Source of the DNA: Paracraurococcus ruber
GTDB taxonomy: Bacteria > Pseudomonadota > Alphaproteobacteria > Acetobacterales > Acetobacteraceae
Reading direction: 5' to 3'
DNA: 64,000 nt
NCBI RefSeq assembly: GCF_004353985.1
Contig: NZ_SMOA01000002.1
Coordinates: 50,301 to 114,300, forward strand
The notes below the pieces were generated by a model. It did no database searches, had not been told where the DNA came from, and saw only the letters and a list, made by a program, of their open reading frames with translations. Each line of letters begins with the position of its first letter. The stretch's first letter is position 1. This document shows, piece after piece, positions 18,550-28,093 of the stretch. The position numbers and the translations under genes were made by a program.

Positions 18550-18950
18550 GAAATATCTCATTTTCCGCACACACTCACTATCGCGACGGTTGAGCGACCG
18601 GATGGGACGACGGCATCGCAGGGCATGATGTTGCCGCGCCACCGAAGCGCAGCGCCGGCGCCGCGTCTGCCATGGATCGAAAGCCCGGAACGGCGGGCCG
18701 CGACGCGGTGGGAAGGCCAACCCGACGGGCACCCGGCCTGCAGGTTCGGGGCAAGGCAGGGAGGAGGGTTCCGGGCTGGAGCGCAGCGGCCGCGCAGTGC
18801 ATCCCGGCGCGGCGGGACGCTACCAGGGCGTGACGCCCCGTGCGATCGACGATCCGGAGCGGTCCGCGCGGCCGGATGGCCGAACCGCCCCGGCAGGATG
18901 CGGCCTGGGGCGACGGAAGCGTCGTGCCGTCGCCTCAGGCCACGCGGTGG
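18550..18950. other. Gene-free stretch upstream of the PEP-CTERM-like gene
   Basis: I find no convincing coding region in about 400 bases. Only the A+T-rich patch at its left edge stands out, and it probably belongs to the promoter region of the gene at 17740-18492. Confidence 0.5.
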
Positions 18951-19547
18951 TCAGCCCGGCGGGGCGGTGCGGGCCATCGGCGGCAAGCCGGCGACCTTGC
19001 CGTACCAGGCCTCCAGGGCCGGGTGGCCGGGGCGCCAGGGCTCGTGCGGGTAGCGGAAGTCGAGGTAGCCGAGGGCACAGGCGATGGCGATCTCGCCGAT
19101 GGTGGTCAGGTCGCCGAGGCTCCCCGCCTCGCGCTCCAGCACCTCCAGCGCGCGGGTGACCTTCGCCTGCTGGGTGGCGATGTAGTCCTTGCGCCCGTCG
19201 TCCTGCGGCAACGCCACCTCGCGCCGGCGCGGCTGCGTCGCGTCCAGGATGCCGTCGGCCAGCGCTTCCTGCCGCAGCGCCGTCCAGCGCGCCGGGCCGG
19301 GCGCCGGGAAGAGCGGCGGGGCGTCGCCGATGCTGTCGAGGTATTCGCAGATCACCGGACTGTCGTAGAGCGCCGCGCCGTCATCGGTGACCAGCGTCGG
19401 CACCTTGGCCAGCGGGTTGACCGCGGCCAGCGCCGGATCGGTGGTGCCGATGGTCCAGAGTTCGATCCGGCCATCGATGCCGCGCGCTATGGCGCTGGCC
19501 AGGCATTTCCGGACATAGGGACTATTCGGCGAGTAGGCGAGCTTCAA
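18951..19547 (-). CDS. Glutathione S-transferase family protein
   Basis: 198 residues with an N-terminal thioredoxin-like domain (KLAYSPNSPYVRKCLASAIARG, then NPLAKVPTLVTDDGAALYDSPVICEYLD) and a helical C-terminal domain. The PTLV cis-Pro and DSPVI glutathione contacts are present; the Ser of SPNSPYVRK is the likely catalytic residue. The gene follows the amidohydrolase gene on the same strand with an 79-base gap containing a hairpin. The substrate is unknown. Confidence 0.92.
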   Translation of the reverse strand: MKLAYSPNSPYVRKCLASAIARGIDGRIELWTIGTTDPALAAVNPLAKVPTLVTDDGAALYDSPVICEYLDSIGDAPPLFPAPGPARWTALRQEALADGILDATQPRRREVALPQDDGRKDYIATQQAKVTRALEVLEREAGSLGDLTTIGEIAIACALGYLDFRYPHEPWRPGHPALEAWYGKVAGLPPMARTAPPG

Positions 19548-19566
19548 GGGGTCGGACTCCTGGTTT

Positions 19567-19588
19567 CCAAAGGCCCTGTGGCCTTTGG
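19567..19588 (-). terminator. Perfect hairpin between amidohydrolase and GST genes
   Basis: Nine-base perfect stem CCAAAGGCC/GGCCTTTGG with loop CTGT, in the gap just upstream of the GST gene and downstream of the amidohydrolase gene. It is either a terminator of the upstream gene or a small dispersed element; only one copy was noticed. Confidence 0.45.
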
Positions 19589-19626
19589 CGGTTGGGGTCC
19601 GGGAAAGGCGGAGCCTCCCCCGGCGG

Positions 19627-21342
19627 CTACTCGGCGCGCACCAGCTTGCCCGGTCTGGCCCCCGTCTCCTCGCCCCGCTCGAAGATCGGCGTGCCGCTGA
19701 CCATGGTCATCTCGTAGCCGTCCACCCGCTGGATCAGGCGCCGCCCGCCGGCCGGCAGGTCATAGGCCATCTCCGGGTGGTGCGCCCGCAGCGCGCCGAA
19801 GTCGATGACGTTGAGGTCGGCCTTCTTGCCCGGCGCCAGGCGGCCGCGGTCGTGGAAGCCGAAGAAATCCGCCGTCTCGCTGGTCAGGCGCTTCACCGCG
19901 AATTCCAGGCCCAGGCGCTCGCCGCGCTGACGGTCGCGCACCCAGTGGGTCAGCATGGTGGTGGGCAGGGAAGCGTCGCAGATCACGCCGCAATGCGCCC
20001 CGCCATCGGACAGGCCGAGGACGGTGTGCGGGTCCGTCACCATCTCCCGCACCACTTCCAGGTCGCCATGGACGTAGTTGGTGACCGGGAAGTACAGCAT
20101 CCGGCCGCCATCGCCGCCCACCAGGTAGTCGTAGCAATACTCCTGCGGGCTGACGCCTTCCCTGGCGGCCAGGGCGGCGATGCTGCGCTCCGGCGGCGGC
20201 TCGTAATCCGGGGTCTCGCCCAGGATGTACATGCGGTCCCAGCGCGTGGCGATCTGCCGCGACAGCGGCGGCAGCACCTCCATCAGCCGCGGCGAGGCCT
20301 CCTGCGCCAGGATGTCGGCGCGCACCCGCGGGTCGCGCAGCCGCGCCAGCTGCTCCTTCGGCGTCAGGCGGGCCAGTTCCGAAAAACCCTCGCGCAGGGC
20401 GAAGGGGTTGAGCGAGGTGGTGAGGCCGAGGATGAGGCCCACCGGCCGGCCCGCCACCTGGGCGCTCAGCGCCAGCCCGTCCTTGCGCGCCGACCGCACG
20501 CCGTCCATCAGCCGGCGCCAGCGCTGCGGGTCGTAGCTGCGGTCGGTCAGCAGGAACCAGACCGGGCGGCCGCTATCCTTCGCCACCTGGCGCAGCCAGC
20601 CGAACTCGGCCGCCTCGTCCTCGAAGTCGGACAGCATGCCGAAGGCGCCGCGACCGGCGCGGCCCATGGCCTGGCCGATGGCGATCAGCTCCTCATGTTC
20701 CGCGTACCGGCCCGGGACCAGCTCGCCGCTCGGCGTCTTGTGCTGGTCGGTGCGGCTGGTGGTGAAGCCGAAGGCGCCGGCCTTCAGCGCCTCCTCGGTC
20801 AGCCGGGCCATCAGCGCGATGTCGTCGGCCGTCGCCATCTCCCGGTTGATGGCGCGCTCCCCCATCGCATAGACGCGCAGCGGGTGGTGCGCGACCTGGG
20901 CGGCGACGTCGATGGTGCGCGGCAGGCGGGCCAGGGCGTCGAGATAGCTCGGGAAGCCCTCCCAGTCCCATTTCAGGCCTTCGGCCAGGGCGATGCCGGG
21001 GATGTCCTCGACGCCTTCCATCAGGTCGATCAGCGCCTGGTGATGCGCCGGCTTCACGGGCGCGAAGCCGACGCCGCAATTGCCGAACATGATGGTGGTG
21101 ACGCCATGCCAGGAGGAGGGCGCGAGCACCGGATCCCAGGTCGCCTGGCCGTCGTAATGGGTGTGCACATCCACCCAGCCCGGGGTGACCAGCCGCCCCT
21201 CGGCCTGGATATCGCGCTTCGCGGGGCCGGCCTTGCCGCCCGCCTGCACGATGCGGTCGCCATCGATGGCGACATCGCCGGCGAAGGCCGGCGCCCCGGT
21301 GCCATCCACGATGGTGCCGCCCCGGATCACGACGTCATGCAT
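19627..21342 (-). CDS. N-acyl-D-amino-acid deacylase family amidohydrolase
   Basis: 571 residues. The metal-binding start GWVDVHTHYDGQATWD (HxH), GVTTIMFGNCGVGFAP, the central GLSDGGAHCGVICD and the C-terminal GRLAPGKKADLNVIDF are signatures of the D-aminoacylase/amidohydrolase-3 group. Such enzymes release the acyl group from N-acyl-D-amino acids or open related amides with one or two Zn2+ ions. No signal peptide is seen. The start Met at 21342 gives the usual MHDVVIRGGTIVDGTG beginning. The specific substrate is unproven. Confidence 0.92.
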   Translation of the reverse strand: MHDVVIRGGTIVDGTGAPAFAGDVAIDGDRIVQAGGKAGPAKRDIQAEGRLVTPGWVDVHTHYDGQATWDPVLAPSSWHGVTTIMFGNCGVGFAPVKPAHHQALIDLMEGVEDIPGIALAEGLKWDWEGFPSYLDALARLPRTIDVAAQVAHHPLRVYAMGERAINREMATADDIALMARLTEEALKAGAFGFTTSRTDQHKTPSGELVPGRYAEHEELIAIGQAMGRAGRGAFGMLSDFEDEAAEFGWLRQVAKDSGRPVWFLLTDRSYDPQRWRRLMDGVRSARKDGLALSAQVAGRPVGLILGLTTSLNPFALREGFSELARLTPKEQLARLRDPRVRADILAQEASPRLMEVLPPLSRQIATRWDRMYILGETPDYEPPPERSIAALAAREGVSPQEYCYDYLVGGDGGRMLYFPVTNYVHGDLEVVREMVTDPHTVLGLSDGGAHCGVICDASLPTTMLTHWVRDRQRGERLGLEFAVKRLTSETADFFGFHDRGRLAPGKKADLNVIDFGALRAHHPEMAYDLPAGGRRLIQRVDGYEMTMVSGTPIFERGEETGARPGKLVRAE

Positions 21343-21505
21343 GGCCCGCTTGCCCCTTCCCGGTCTGTTGGTCGGACGACCGAGTGTGCCGGGACCGGAC
21401 CCCTGCGTCCATGGGGGCCGCGCGCAGTGTGCGTTGGCGCAAAGACAGCCTTAAGCGCTTGTGTGCAATCTGCAGCCTGGAGGGTCCTGCGGACGGGGGA
21501 GTCGT

Positions 21506-22186
21506 ATGGCGGTCGGGGCACCATGGCAGGAGGTGATCGGAACCTGGTTCCCGCCGGGCCTGCCCCAGGCGGATGCCGAGCGGCACCACTGGATGTTCGA
21601 GCAATGGTTCGGCGGTGGCCTCGCCCTGCCGGACTGGGCGCCGCGGCTGGCGCGGGCCGCCCTGGCCGGCCACCTGGATGGCTGGGCAGCGACCGCCGCG
21701 GGACGGCTTGCCCTGATCCTGCTGCTGGACCAGGCGCCGCGCTGCCTGCATGGCGGGGCGCCGCTGGCCTATGCCGGCGACCAGGATGCGCTGCGCCTGG
21801 CCGAGGACGGCCTGCGCAACGGCCAGTATGACGACCTGCAGCACCCCTGGGAGAAGACCTTCTTCTTCCTGCCGCTCGCGCATGCCGAGGGGCCTGATCA
21901 CCGCCAGCGCCTGATACGCGTGGTGGCGATGGCGGAGGCGGTGGCCTGGTCGGCCCCCGACCACCTGCAGCCGCTCTACCGCTTCTCGGCCGAGCAGGCG
22001 CGCGGCCACCAGGCGGTCATCGCCCGCTTCGGCCGCTACCCGCACCGCAACGCCATCCTCGGCCGCCGCTCGACGCCCGAGGAGCGGGACTACCTGAAGA
22101 CCGGCGACCTGGTGCACAAGCGCCGGCCGCCGGCCGCCGCCGCCACCTCCAACGTGGTGCCGCTGCGCTACCCGGCGATGGCATAG
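21506..22186 (+). CDS. DUF924 family protein
   Basis: 226-residue, mainly helical soluble protein. Family hallmarks are EVIGTWFPPG at the start, LALILLLDQAPRCLHGG (usually LILLLDQFPRN), the DDLQHPWEKTFFFLPLAHAE segment and the RFGRYPHRNAILGRRSTPEE end region. The function of DUF924 is unknown; a TPR-like helical fold is described. The start at 21506 is preceded by GGGGGAGT. Its last 19 bases overlap the end of the convergent gamma-glutamyltransferase gene. Confidence 0.9.
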   Translation: MAVGAPWQEVIGTWFPPGLPQADAERHHWMFEQWFGGGLALPDWAPRLARAALAGHLDGWAATAAGRLALILLLDQAPRCLHGGAPLAYAGDQDALRLAEDGLRNGQYDDLQHPWEKTFFFLPLAHAEGPDHRQRLIRVVAMAEAVAWSAPDHLQPLYRFSAEQARGHQAVIARFGRYPHRNAILGRRSTPEERDYLKTGDLVHKRRPPAAAATSNVVPLRYPAMA

Positions 22187-23868
22187 GCCGGCCGGCGCGG
22201 ATCGGCGCCGGCGGCCAGCATCCCGGTCGCGGGATCGGACTTCACCACCTCCACCGTCCCGGCCAGCCAGGTCTTGGCCGGCCACTCCTTGATGTCGTGG
22301 CCCTTGGCGGCCAGGGCGTCGCGCGTCGCCTGCGGGATCGCCGCCTCCACCGCCAGGCGGCCGGGGAAGAAGTCGAAGGGCGCGAAGCTGGACGGGAAGG
22401 AATAGGACGCGACGCGCGGCGCCTCGATCGCCTCCTGCACCTCCATCCCGTGCTGCAGGATGTTCAGCATCACCTGCAGCATGGCCTGGATCTGCACATC
22501 GCCGCCCGGGGTGCCGAAGGGCATCACGCCGCCCTCCGCCGTCACCACCATGGCCGGGTTCGGCGTCAGGCGCGGCCGCTTGCCGGGCGCGACGCCGCAG
22601 GGATGCTTCGGGTCCGGCCGGCTCTGGCTGCCGCGGTTGGAGGGGATAATGCCGAGGCCCGGCACCACCGGCGAGTTCCAGGACCCGTCCGAAGGCGTCG
22701 CCGAGAAAGCGTTGCCCCAGCGGTCCACCACGCAGCAATAGGACGTATCGGCCTCCACCAGCGGCGCGGCGCGGTCGGCGGCGCCGGGCAGCGCGGTGCC
22801 ATGGTTCAGCCGCGGGCCGGGCATGCCGGGCAGCGCCCGGTCGGGGTCGATCTCGGCCAGGCGCGCCGCGAGATGCGCGTCCGACAGCAGCGAATCGATC
22901 GGGACATCCAGAAAGGCCGGGTCGCCGAAATGGTATTCCCGGTCCGCCATCGCCGCCTTCACGCTTTCGGTGAACAAATGGAGGTAGTCCGGGCTGTTGT
23001 GCGCCATGCCGCCGATGCCGCCGCGCTCCATCAGCAGCAGCGCCTCCAGCAGGGCCGGGCCCTGGCACCAGGGGCCGCAGGTGATGACCTCATGCCCGCG
23101 CCAGCGCCGCCGCACCGCGGGTTCGAGCTTCGAACGATAGCCGGCGAGGTCGGCCATGCTCAGATAGCCGCCCTCCCGCCCCATGAAGGCGACGATCTCC
23201 CGCGCGATGTCGCCGCGGTAGAAGGCGGCATGCGCGGCGGCCAGGCCCGCCAGCCGCCCCTTGCCGGCAACCGCCTTCTCCTCATCGGCCATGTACTGCA
23301 GCGTGCGGGCCAGGTCGGACTGGACGAATTTCTCGCCCACCTGCGGCCGCTTCCCGCCCGGCAGGAAGATGGCGGCATTGCCGGGCCAGCGGGCGTATTC
23401 GGCCTCATGGTCGCGGATGTTGTCGGCAAGCAGCGGATAGACCGCGAAGCCGTCGCGGGCGTAGCGGATGGCATGTTGCGCCACGTCCCCGAAGCCCATG
23501 GTGCCGTGGCGTTCCAGCGCGGTGATCCAGGCATCCGGCGCCGCCGGCACCACGGTGCGCAGCACGCCGTTCGGGATCGTCCCGCCATGCTCGCGCATGA
23601 ACAGGTCGGCCGGGATGCCGCGCGGCCAGTGGCCGAGGCCGGCGATGGTCTCCACCGTGCCATCCGCCTTGCGGATCAGGATGGGCGCGACGCCCGCCAC
23701 ATTCACCAAGTCCGGCAGCAGGACGCCCAGGGCGATGCCGGCGGCGCAGCCGGCATCCACGGCATTCCCCCCGGCCTCGAGCACCGAGAAGCCGGCGGCG
23801 GCCGCCAGGTAGTGCCCGGCCGAGACGGCGTGGCGGGTGCCATAGAGGGTGGGACGGGTGGCGTGCAT
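22168..23868 (-). CDS. Gamma-glutamyltransferase family protein
   Basis: 566-residue Ntn-hydrolase that is expected to cleave itself before the catalytic Thr. The large-subunit start GHYLAAAAGFSVLEAGGNAVDA and the small-subunit start with Thr375 in EADTSYCCVVDRWGNAFS are clear; GTPGGDVQIQAMLQV near 480 is the oxyanion segment region. The typical TTHFS is replaced by TSYCC, so the acceptor or donor preference may differ. There is no signal peptide, so a cytoplasmic role, unlike E. coli Ggt, is likely. The ribosome site GGAGGA precedes the Met at 23868. Confidence 0.9.
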   Translation of the reverse strand: MHATRPTLYGTRHAVSAGHYLAAAAGFSVLEAGGNAVDAGCAAGIALGVLLPDLVNVAGVAPILIRKADGTVETIAGLGHWPRGIPADLFMREHGGTIPNGVLRTVVPAAPDAWITALERHGTMGFGDVAQHAIRYARDGFAVYPLLADNIRDHEAEYARWPGNAAIFLPGGKRPQVGEKFVQSDLARTLQYMADEEKAVAGKGRLAGLAAAHAAFYRGDIAREIVAFMGREGGYLSMADLAGYRSKLEPAVRRRWRGHEVITCGPWCQGPALLEALLLMERGGIGGMAHNSPDYLHLFTESVKAAMADREYHFGDPAFLDVPIDSLLSDAHLAARLAEIDPDRALPGMPGPRLNHGTALPGAADRAAPLVEADTSYCCVVDRWGNAFSATPSDGSWNSPVVPGLGIIPSNRGSQSRPDPKHPCGVAPGKRPRLTPNPAMVVTAEGGVMPFGTPGGDVQIQAMLQVMLNILQHGMEVQEAIEAPRVASYSFPSSFAPFDFFPGRLAVEAAIPQATRDALAAKGHDIKEWPAKTWLAGTVEVVKSDPATGMLAAGADPRRPAYAIAG

Positions 23869-23967
23869 GGGCGGCGTCCTCCGGATGCGGCAGCCTCGGC
23901 CCAGGGCGCGGCACGAGTCAATTCGCCCGGCGAGCCCGCCCCGCCTGCCCTAGCCTGCACCATCCAC

Positions 23968-24780
23968 ATGCCAGACGAGTCCGAGATGCCCGAGGAACCG
24001 CCCATCCTGCTCGCCCGCGACCCGCGCGGCGTCGTCACCGTCACGCTCAACCGCCCGGCGCGCGGCAATGCCTATAACGAGGCGCTGCTGCGGGCGCTGA
24101 TCGCCGGGCTGGAGGCGCTGGCGGGCGACGCGGGCGTGCGCGCCCTGGTGATCCGCGGCGCCGGCCGGCACTTCGCCGCCGGCGCCGACATCCACTGGCT
24201 GGCCGAGGTGGCGGGCTACCCGCCGGAGCAGGCCTTCCAGGCCTCGCTCGCCACCACCCTGGCCATGCAGCGCCTGAACGAGTTCCCCCGCCCGACCTTC
24301 GCCGTCATCCAGGGCGCGTGCTTCGGCGGCGGCGCCGGCATCGCCTGCTGCGTGGATGTGGCGCTGGCTACCCCGGCGGCGCTGTTCGGCCTGACCGAAG
24401 TGCGGGTCGGCGTCGCCCCCACGCCCATCTCCACCCACATGGTCCATGCCATGGGCCTGCGCCACGCCCGCCGCTACGCCGTGACGGGGGAACGCTTCGG
24501 GCCGGAGGAGGCGCTGCGGATCGGCCTGGTGCACGAGGTCGTGCCGAAGGCGGCGATGGAGTCGCGGCTGGCGGCGATCCTGGAGGAGGCGCTGCTGGCT
24601 GCCCCGGGGGCCGTGGCGGTGACCAAGGACAGCCTGCTTGGCGCCAACGGCCTCAAGCTCGATGCGCGGCAGATGGCGCTGCTGGCGCATGAGGGCTGGA
24701 TGCAGCGCGCCTCCGCCGAAGGGCGGGAGGGGTTGGCCGCCTTCCGCGAGAAGCGGCGCCCGGCCTGGGCCCCGGGGTGA
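23968..24780 (+). CDS. Enoyl-CoA hydratase/isomerase family protein
   Basis: 270-residue crotonase-fold protein. Seen are VTVTLNRPARGNAYNEAL, the oxyanion-hole GAGRHFAAGADIHWL, and GACFGGGAGIACCVDVALATPAALFGLTEVRVG with a Glu in the usual catalytic loop. It probably hydrates a 2-enoyl-CoA or a methylglutaconyl-CoA-type substrate. The start is uncertain: Met at 23968 or 23986; neither has a strong ribosome site. It stands upstream of the phosphate operon and is probably a separate transcript. Confidence 0.88.
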   Translation: MPDESEMPEEPPILLARDPRGVVTVTLNRPARGNAYNEALLRALIAGLEALAGDAGVRALVIRGAGRHFAAGADIHWLAEVAGYPPEQAFQASLATTLAMQRLNEFPRPTFAVIQGACFGGGAGIACCVDVALATPAALFGLTEVRVGVAPTPISTHMVHAMGLRHARRYAVTGERFGPEEALRIGLVHEVVPKAAMESRLAAILEEALLAAPGAVAVTKDSLLGANGLKLDARQMALLAHEGWMQRASAEGREGLAAFREKRRPAWAPG

Positions 24781-24870
24781 CGCGGCCCGCAAGCCAGGCG
24801 GCGCGGCCGGAGCGGCCGGCCGGCCAAAAACCCATGGCCGAATAGATAACCGCTTCAGTCATCCGGGCCG

Positions 24871-24899
24871 GTGTCATCGAAGCTTCATCGAATTGCAAT
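24871..24899 (+). promoter_or_regulatory. PhoB-box-like repeats upstream of pstS
   Basis: Half-sites GTGTCAT (24871-24877), GCTTCAT (24882-24888) and TTGCAAT (24893-24899) lie at an 11-base period, the spacing of the Pho box CTGTCAT-N4-CTGTCAT. The first matches at 6 of 7 bases, the second and third at 4 of 7. A further CAGTCAT (24856-24862, 6 of 7) is out of register. It lies 85 bases ahead of the pstS start. PhoB is encoded at the end of the same operon. Confidence 0.55.
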
Positions 24900-24983
24900 C
24901 GTCCTGACGTCCGGTGCGCCTAGGTAGGCGCCACCTAACCCGGGCGGTGCCTGCCCGGGCCCAAATCTCGCGGAGAGAGACGC

Positions 24984-26039
24984 GTGAATCGTCGCACCCT
25001 GCTCATCGCTTCCGGCCTGGCGGCGTCCGCGCCGCTGCTCGGCCGCCCCGCCTTCGCGCAGCAGGCCCAGATCACCGGCGCCGGCGCCAGCTTCCCCCGC
25101 CCGGTCTATGAACGCTGGGGCCAGCAGGCGCGCGAGGCCATCGGGCTGCAGCTCAACTACCAGTCCATCGGCTCCGGCGGCGGGGTGAACCAGATCACCA
25201 ACCGGACGGTGGATTTCGGCGCGTCCGACGCGCCGCTGCCGGCCGCGCAGCTGGCCGAGCGCAGCCTGCTGCAGTTCCCGACCGTCATGGGCTCGGTCGT
25301 GCTGATCGTGAACCTGCCGGGCGTGGCCGACAATGCGCTGCGGCTGACGCCGGAGGTCCTGGCCGACCTGTTCCTGGGCAAGATCGCCCGCTGGAACGAT
25401 GCCCGGGTGGCGGAGCTGAACAAGGACCTGCGCCTGCCGAACCTGCCGGTGGCGCCGGTCTATCGCGCCGATGCCTCCGGCACGACCTTCGTCTTCACCA
25501 CCTATCTTTCCCGCGTGTCGGAGGCCTGGAAGGCCGGCCCCGGCGCCGCCACCAGCGTACAATGGCCGGGCGGCCAGGGCGCCCGCGGCAATGAGGGCGT
25601 GGCGAACACCGTCCGCAACACCCCGGGCGCCATCGGCTACACCGAGAATGCCTATGCCACGGTGAACCGGCTGATCACCACGCAGCTGCGCAACAAGTCC
25701 GGCAATTTCGTGAAGCCGGAGATGCCGAATTTCCTCGCCGCCGCCGGCGCGGCGGACTGGACGGCGGCGAATTTCGCGGCCGACATCATCGACCTGGCGG
25801 GCGCCGAGGTCTGGCCGATCGTCGCCCCGACCTTCATCCTGCTGCCGACCAACCCGACCGCCGAGCGGGTGGAGGCCAGCCGCAACGTGATGAAGTTCTT
25901 CGACTGGGCCTATCGCAGCGGGACCGAGGCGGCACGCCGCCTGGAATACATCCCGGTGCCGGAGCCGGTGCAGAACGCCGTCCGCAGCGCCTGGCGCAAC
26001 GTGAAGGCCCCGGGCGGCAGCGCCGTCTGGACCGCCTGA
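24984..26039 (+). CDS. pstS: Phosphate ABC transporter substrate-binding protein
   Basis: 351-residue periplasmic phosphate-binding protein. The leader (MNRRTLLIASGL to AFA) is followed by ITGAGASFPRPVYERW, the phosphate-contacting GSGGGVNQITNRTVDFGASDAPL and later RADASGTTFVFTTYL. It starts with GTG at 24984 behind GGAGAGAGA. It is the first gene of pstSCAB-phoU-phoB and sits just downstream of a PhoB-box-like repeat, so induction by phosphate starvation is expected. Confidence 0.95.
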   Translation: MNRRTLLIASGLAASAPLLGRPAFAQQAQITGAGASFPRPVYERWGQQAREAIGLQLNYQSIGSGGGVNQITNRTVDFGASDAPLPAAQLAERSLLQFPTVMGSVVLIVNLPGVADNALRLTPEVLADLFLGKIARWNDARVAELNKDLRLPNLPVAPVYRADASGTTFVFTTYLSRVSEAWKAGPGAATSVQWPGGQGARGNEGVANTVRNTPGAIGYTENAYATVNRLITTQLRNKSGNFVKPEMPNFLAAAGAADWTAANFAADIIDLAGAEVWPIVAPTFILLPTNPTAERVEASRNVMKFFDWAYRSGTEAARRLEYIPVPEPVQNAVRSAWRNVKAPGGSAVWTA

Positions 26040-26188
26040 GCGGCGCGGGGACGGCCTGGCCTGGGCCTTCCCCCGCACCGCCCCCACACCGCCATGCCGG
26101 GCCGGCCCGCACCCCGCGGCCGGGCCTGGACCGCCGGCGCGGCCCCCCGGCCCCCGGCCCCTTCCGCGAAGCCCGCCGGAGCCCGCCC

Positions 26189-27166
26189 TTGTCGCACGCC
26201 GCCATGCTCGAGGCGCCTGCCCCCCCCACCCGCCGCCCGGTGGGGGGCGCGGGCGACCGCGTCTTCGAATGGCTCTGCCGCGGAGCCGGGATCCTGGTGC
26301 TGCTGCTGCTGGGCGCCATCATCCTGACGCTGTTCCTGGGCGGGCTGCCGGCCTTCCGCGAGTTCGGCGCAGGCTTCCTGACCAGCACCGCCTGGAACCC
26401 GGTGGAGGGGCGGGAGAATTACGGCGCCCTGGTGCCCATGCTGGGCACGGTGATCTCCGCCATCCTCGCCATCCTGCTGGCCGTGCCGGTCGCCTTCGGC
26501 ATCGCCTTCTTCCTGACCGAGCTGGCGCCGCCCTGGCTGCGCCGCCCGGTCGGCACGGCGATCGAGCTGCTGGCCGCCATTCCCTCCATCATCTACGGCA
26601 TGTGGGGCCTGTTCGTGCTGGTCCCGATCGTGCAGCAATACATCCAGATGACGCTCGGCGAGGCTCTGGGCGGGCTGCCGCTGATCGGCTTCCTGCTGGC
26701 CAGCAACAGCTTCACCGGCACATCGATCTTCACCGCCTCCCTCGTCCTGGCGATCATGATCCTGCCCTTCATCGCCGCCACGATGCGCGACGTGTTCGAG
26801 CAGGTGCCGCCCGTCTACAAGGAAAGCGCCTACGGCCTCGGCTCCACGCGGTGGGAGGTGATGCGGGGCGTGGTGCTGCCCTACACCCGGGTCTCGGTCG
26901 TCGGCGGTATCATGCTCGGCCTCGGCCGCGCGCTGGGGGAAACCATGGCGGTCACCTTCGTGATCGGCAACGCCAACCGCATGCCGACCAGCCTGTTCGA
27001 CCCGTCGACCACCATCGCCTCCATCGTCGCCATGGAGTTCCCGGAGAGCCTGATGGGCAGCCTGAAGCAGTCCTCGCTGCTCGCCCTCGGCTTCCTGCTC
27101 TTCGTGATCTCCTTCATCGTGCTGGCGATCTCCCGCTTCCTCCTGCGGTCCCGGTTGAAGGCCTAA
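26189..27166 (+). CDS. pstC: Phosphate ABC transporter permease
   Basis: 325-residue inner-membrane permease with six main helices. Seen are the PstC segment YGALVPMLGTVISAILAILLAVPVAFGIA, the coupling loop YGLGSTRWEVMRGVVLPYTRVSVVGGIMLGLGRALGETMAVTFVIGN. The best start is TTG at 26189, with GGAG seven bases earlier; an ATG at 26204 is the alternative. It pairs with PstA to form the channel. It follows pstS after 149 bases, in which I see no clear terminator. Confidence 0.95.
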   Translation: MSHAAMLEAPAPPTRRPVGGAGDRVFEWLCRGAGILVLLLLGAIILTLFLGGLPAFREFGAGFLTSTAWNPVEGRENYGALVPMLGTVISAILAILLAVPVAFGIAFFLTELAPPWLRRPVGTAIELLAAIPSIIYGMWGLFVLVPIVQQYIQMTLGEALGGLPLIGFLLASNSFTGTSIFTASLVLAIMILPFIAATMRDVFEQVPPVYKESAYGLGSTRWEVMRGVVLPYTRVSVVGGIMLGLGRALGETMAVTFVIGNANRMPTSLFDPSTTIASIVAMEFPESLMGSLKQSSLLALGFLLFVISFIVLAISRFLLRSRLKA

Positions 27167-27170
27167 GCCG

Positions 27171-28076
27171 ATGAGCACGACCACCCTCCCCGCCCTGTCG
27201 CCGGTCAAGGACATGGCGACGGCGCGCGCCCTCGGCCGCCGGCGGAAGCGCGCCGATGCGCTGCTGCGCTGGTTCTGCCTGGCCGCCACGGCGCTCGGCC
27301 TCATCTTCCTCGCCTCCATCCTGGCGACGCTGCTCTGGCGCGGTCTCGGCGCGCTCGACTGGGCGGTGTTCACCAGGGAGTTCGAGCCGACCACCTATGG
27401 CGACCCGGACGCGCCGAGGGGCGGCCTGGCGCATGCCATCGTCGGGTCGCTGATCCAGACCGCGCTCGGCACGCTGATCGGCACGCCGATCGGGCTGCTG
27501 GTCGGCACCTACCTGGCGGAATATGCCCGCGGCACCGCGCTCGGCAACGCGGTGCGGTTCGTGTCGGACGTGCTGCTCTCGGCCCCCTCCATTCTCATCG
27601 GCCTCTTCGTCTACCAGTCCGTCGTGCTGCCGATGGGCGGCTTCTCCGGCTGGGCCGGCGCGCTGGCGCTCGCCATCATCGTCATCCCCGTGGTGGTGCG
27701 GACCACGGAGGACATGCTGACCCTGATCCCGAACACGCTGCGGGAAGCGGTAGTGGGCCTCGGGGCGCCGCGCTGGAAGATGATCACGCTGGTCGCCTAC
27801 CGCGCGGCGCTGCCCGGCATCGTCACCGGCGTGCTGCTGGCCATCGCCCGCATCACCGGGGAGACGGCGCCGCTGCTGCTGACCAGCTTCGGCAACAGCG
27901 TGCTGTCGACCGATCTCGGGCGGTCCATGGCCAGCCTGCCCATCGCCATCTACCAGCAGGCCAATAGCGGCTTCCCCGACCTGATCGCGATCGCCTGGGC
28001 GGGCGCGCTGATCATCACCTTCGGGGTGCTCGCCATCAATGTCGTTGCGCGGCTGGTGCTGCGCGCCAGGCTGTGA
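27171..28076 (+). CDS. pstA: Phosphate ABC transporter permease
   Basis: 301-residue permease with a Lys/Arg-rich N-terminal stretch and six helices. The signature [15 protein letters not shown], the loop [47 protein letters not shown] and the end [12 protein letters not shown] agree with PstA. It begins four bases after pstC and its stop overlaps a GTG that could start pstB. Confidence 0.95.
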   Translation: MSTTTLPALSPVKDMATARALGRRRKRADALLRWFCLAATALGLIFLASILATLLWRGLGALDWAVFTREFEPTTYGDPDAPRGGLAHAIVGSLIQTALGTLIGTPIGLLVGTYLAEYARGTALGNAVRFVSDVLLSAPSILIGLFVYQSVVLPMGGFSGWAGALALAIIVIPVVVRTTEDMLTLIPNTLREAVVGLGAPRWKMITLVAYRAALPGIVTGVLLAIARITGETAPLLLTSFGNSVLSTDLGRSMASLPIAIYQQANSGFPDLIAIAWAGALIITFGVLAINVVARLVLRARL

Positions 28077-28093
28077 GCCAGGAGAGCGGACCG

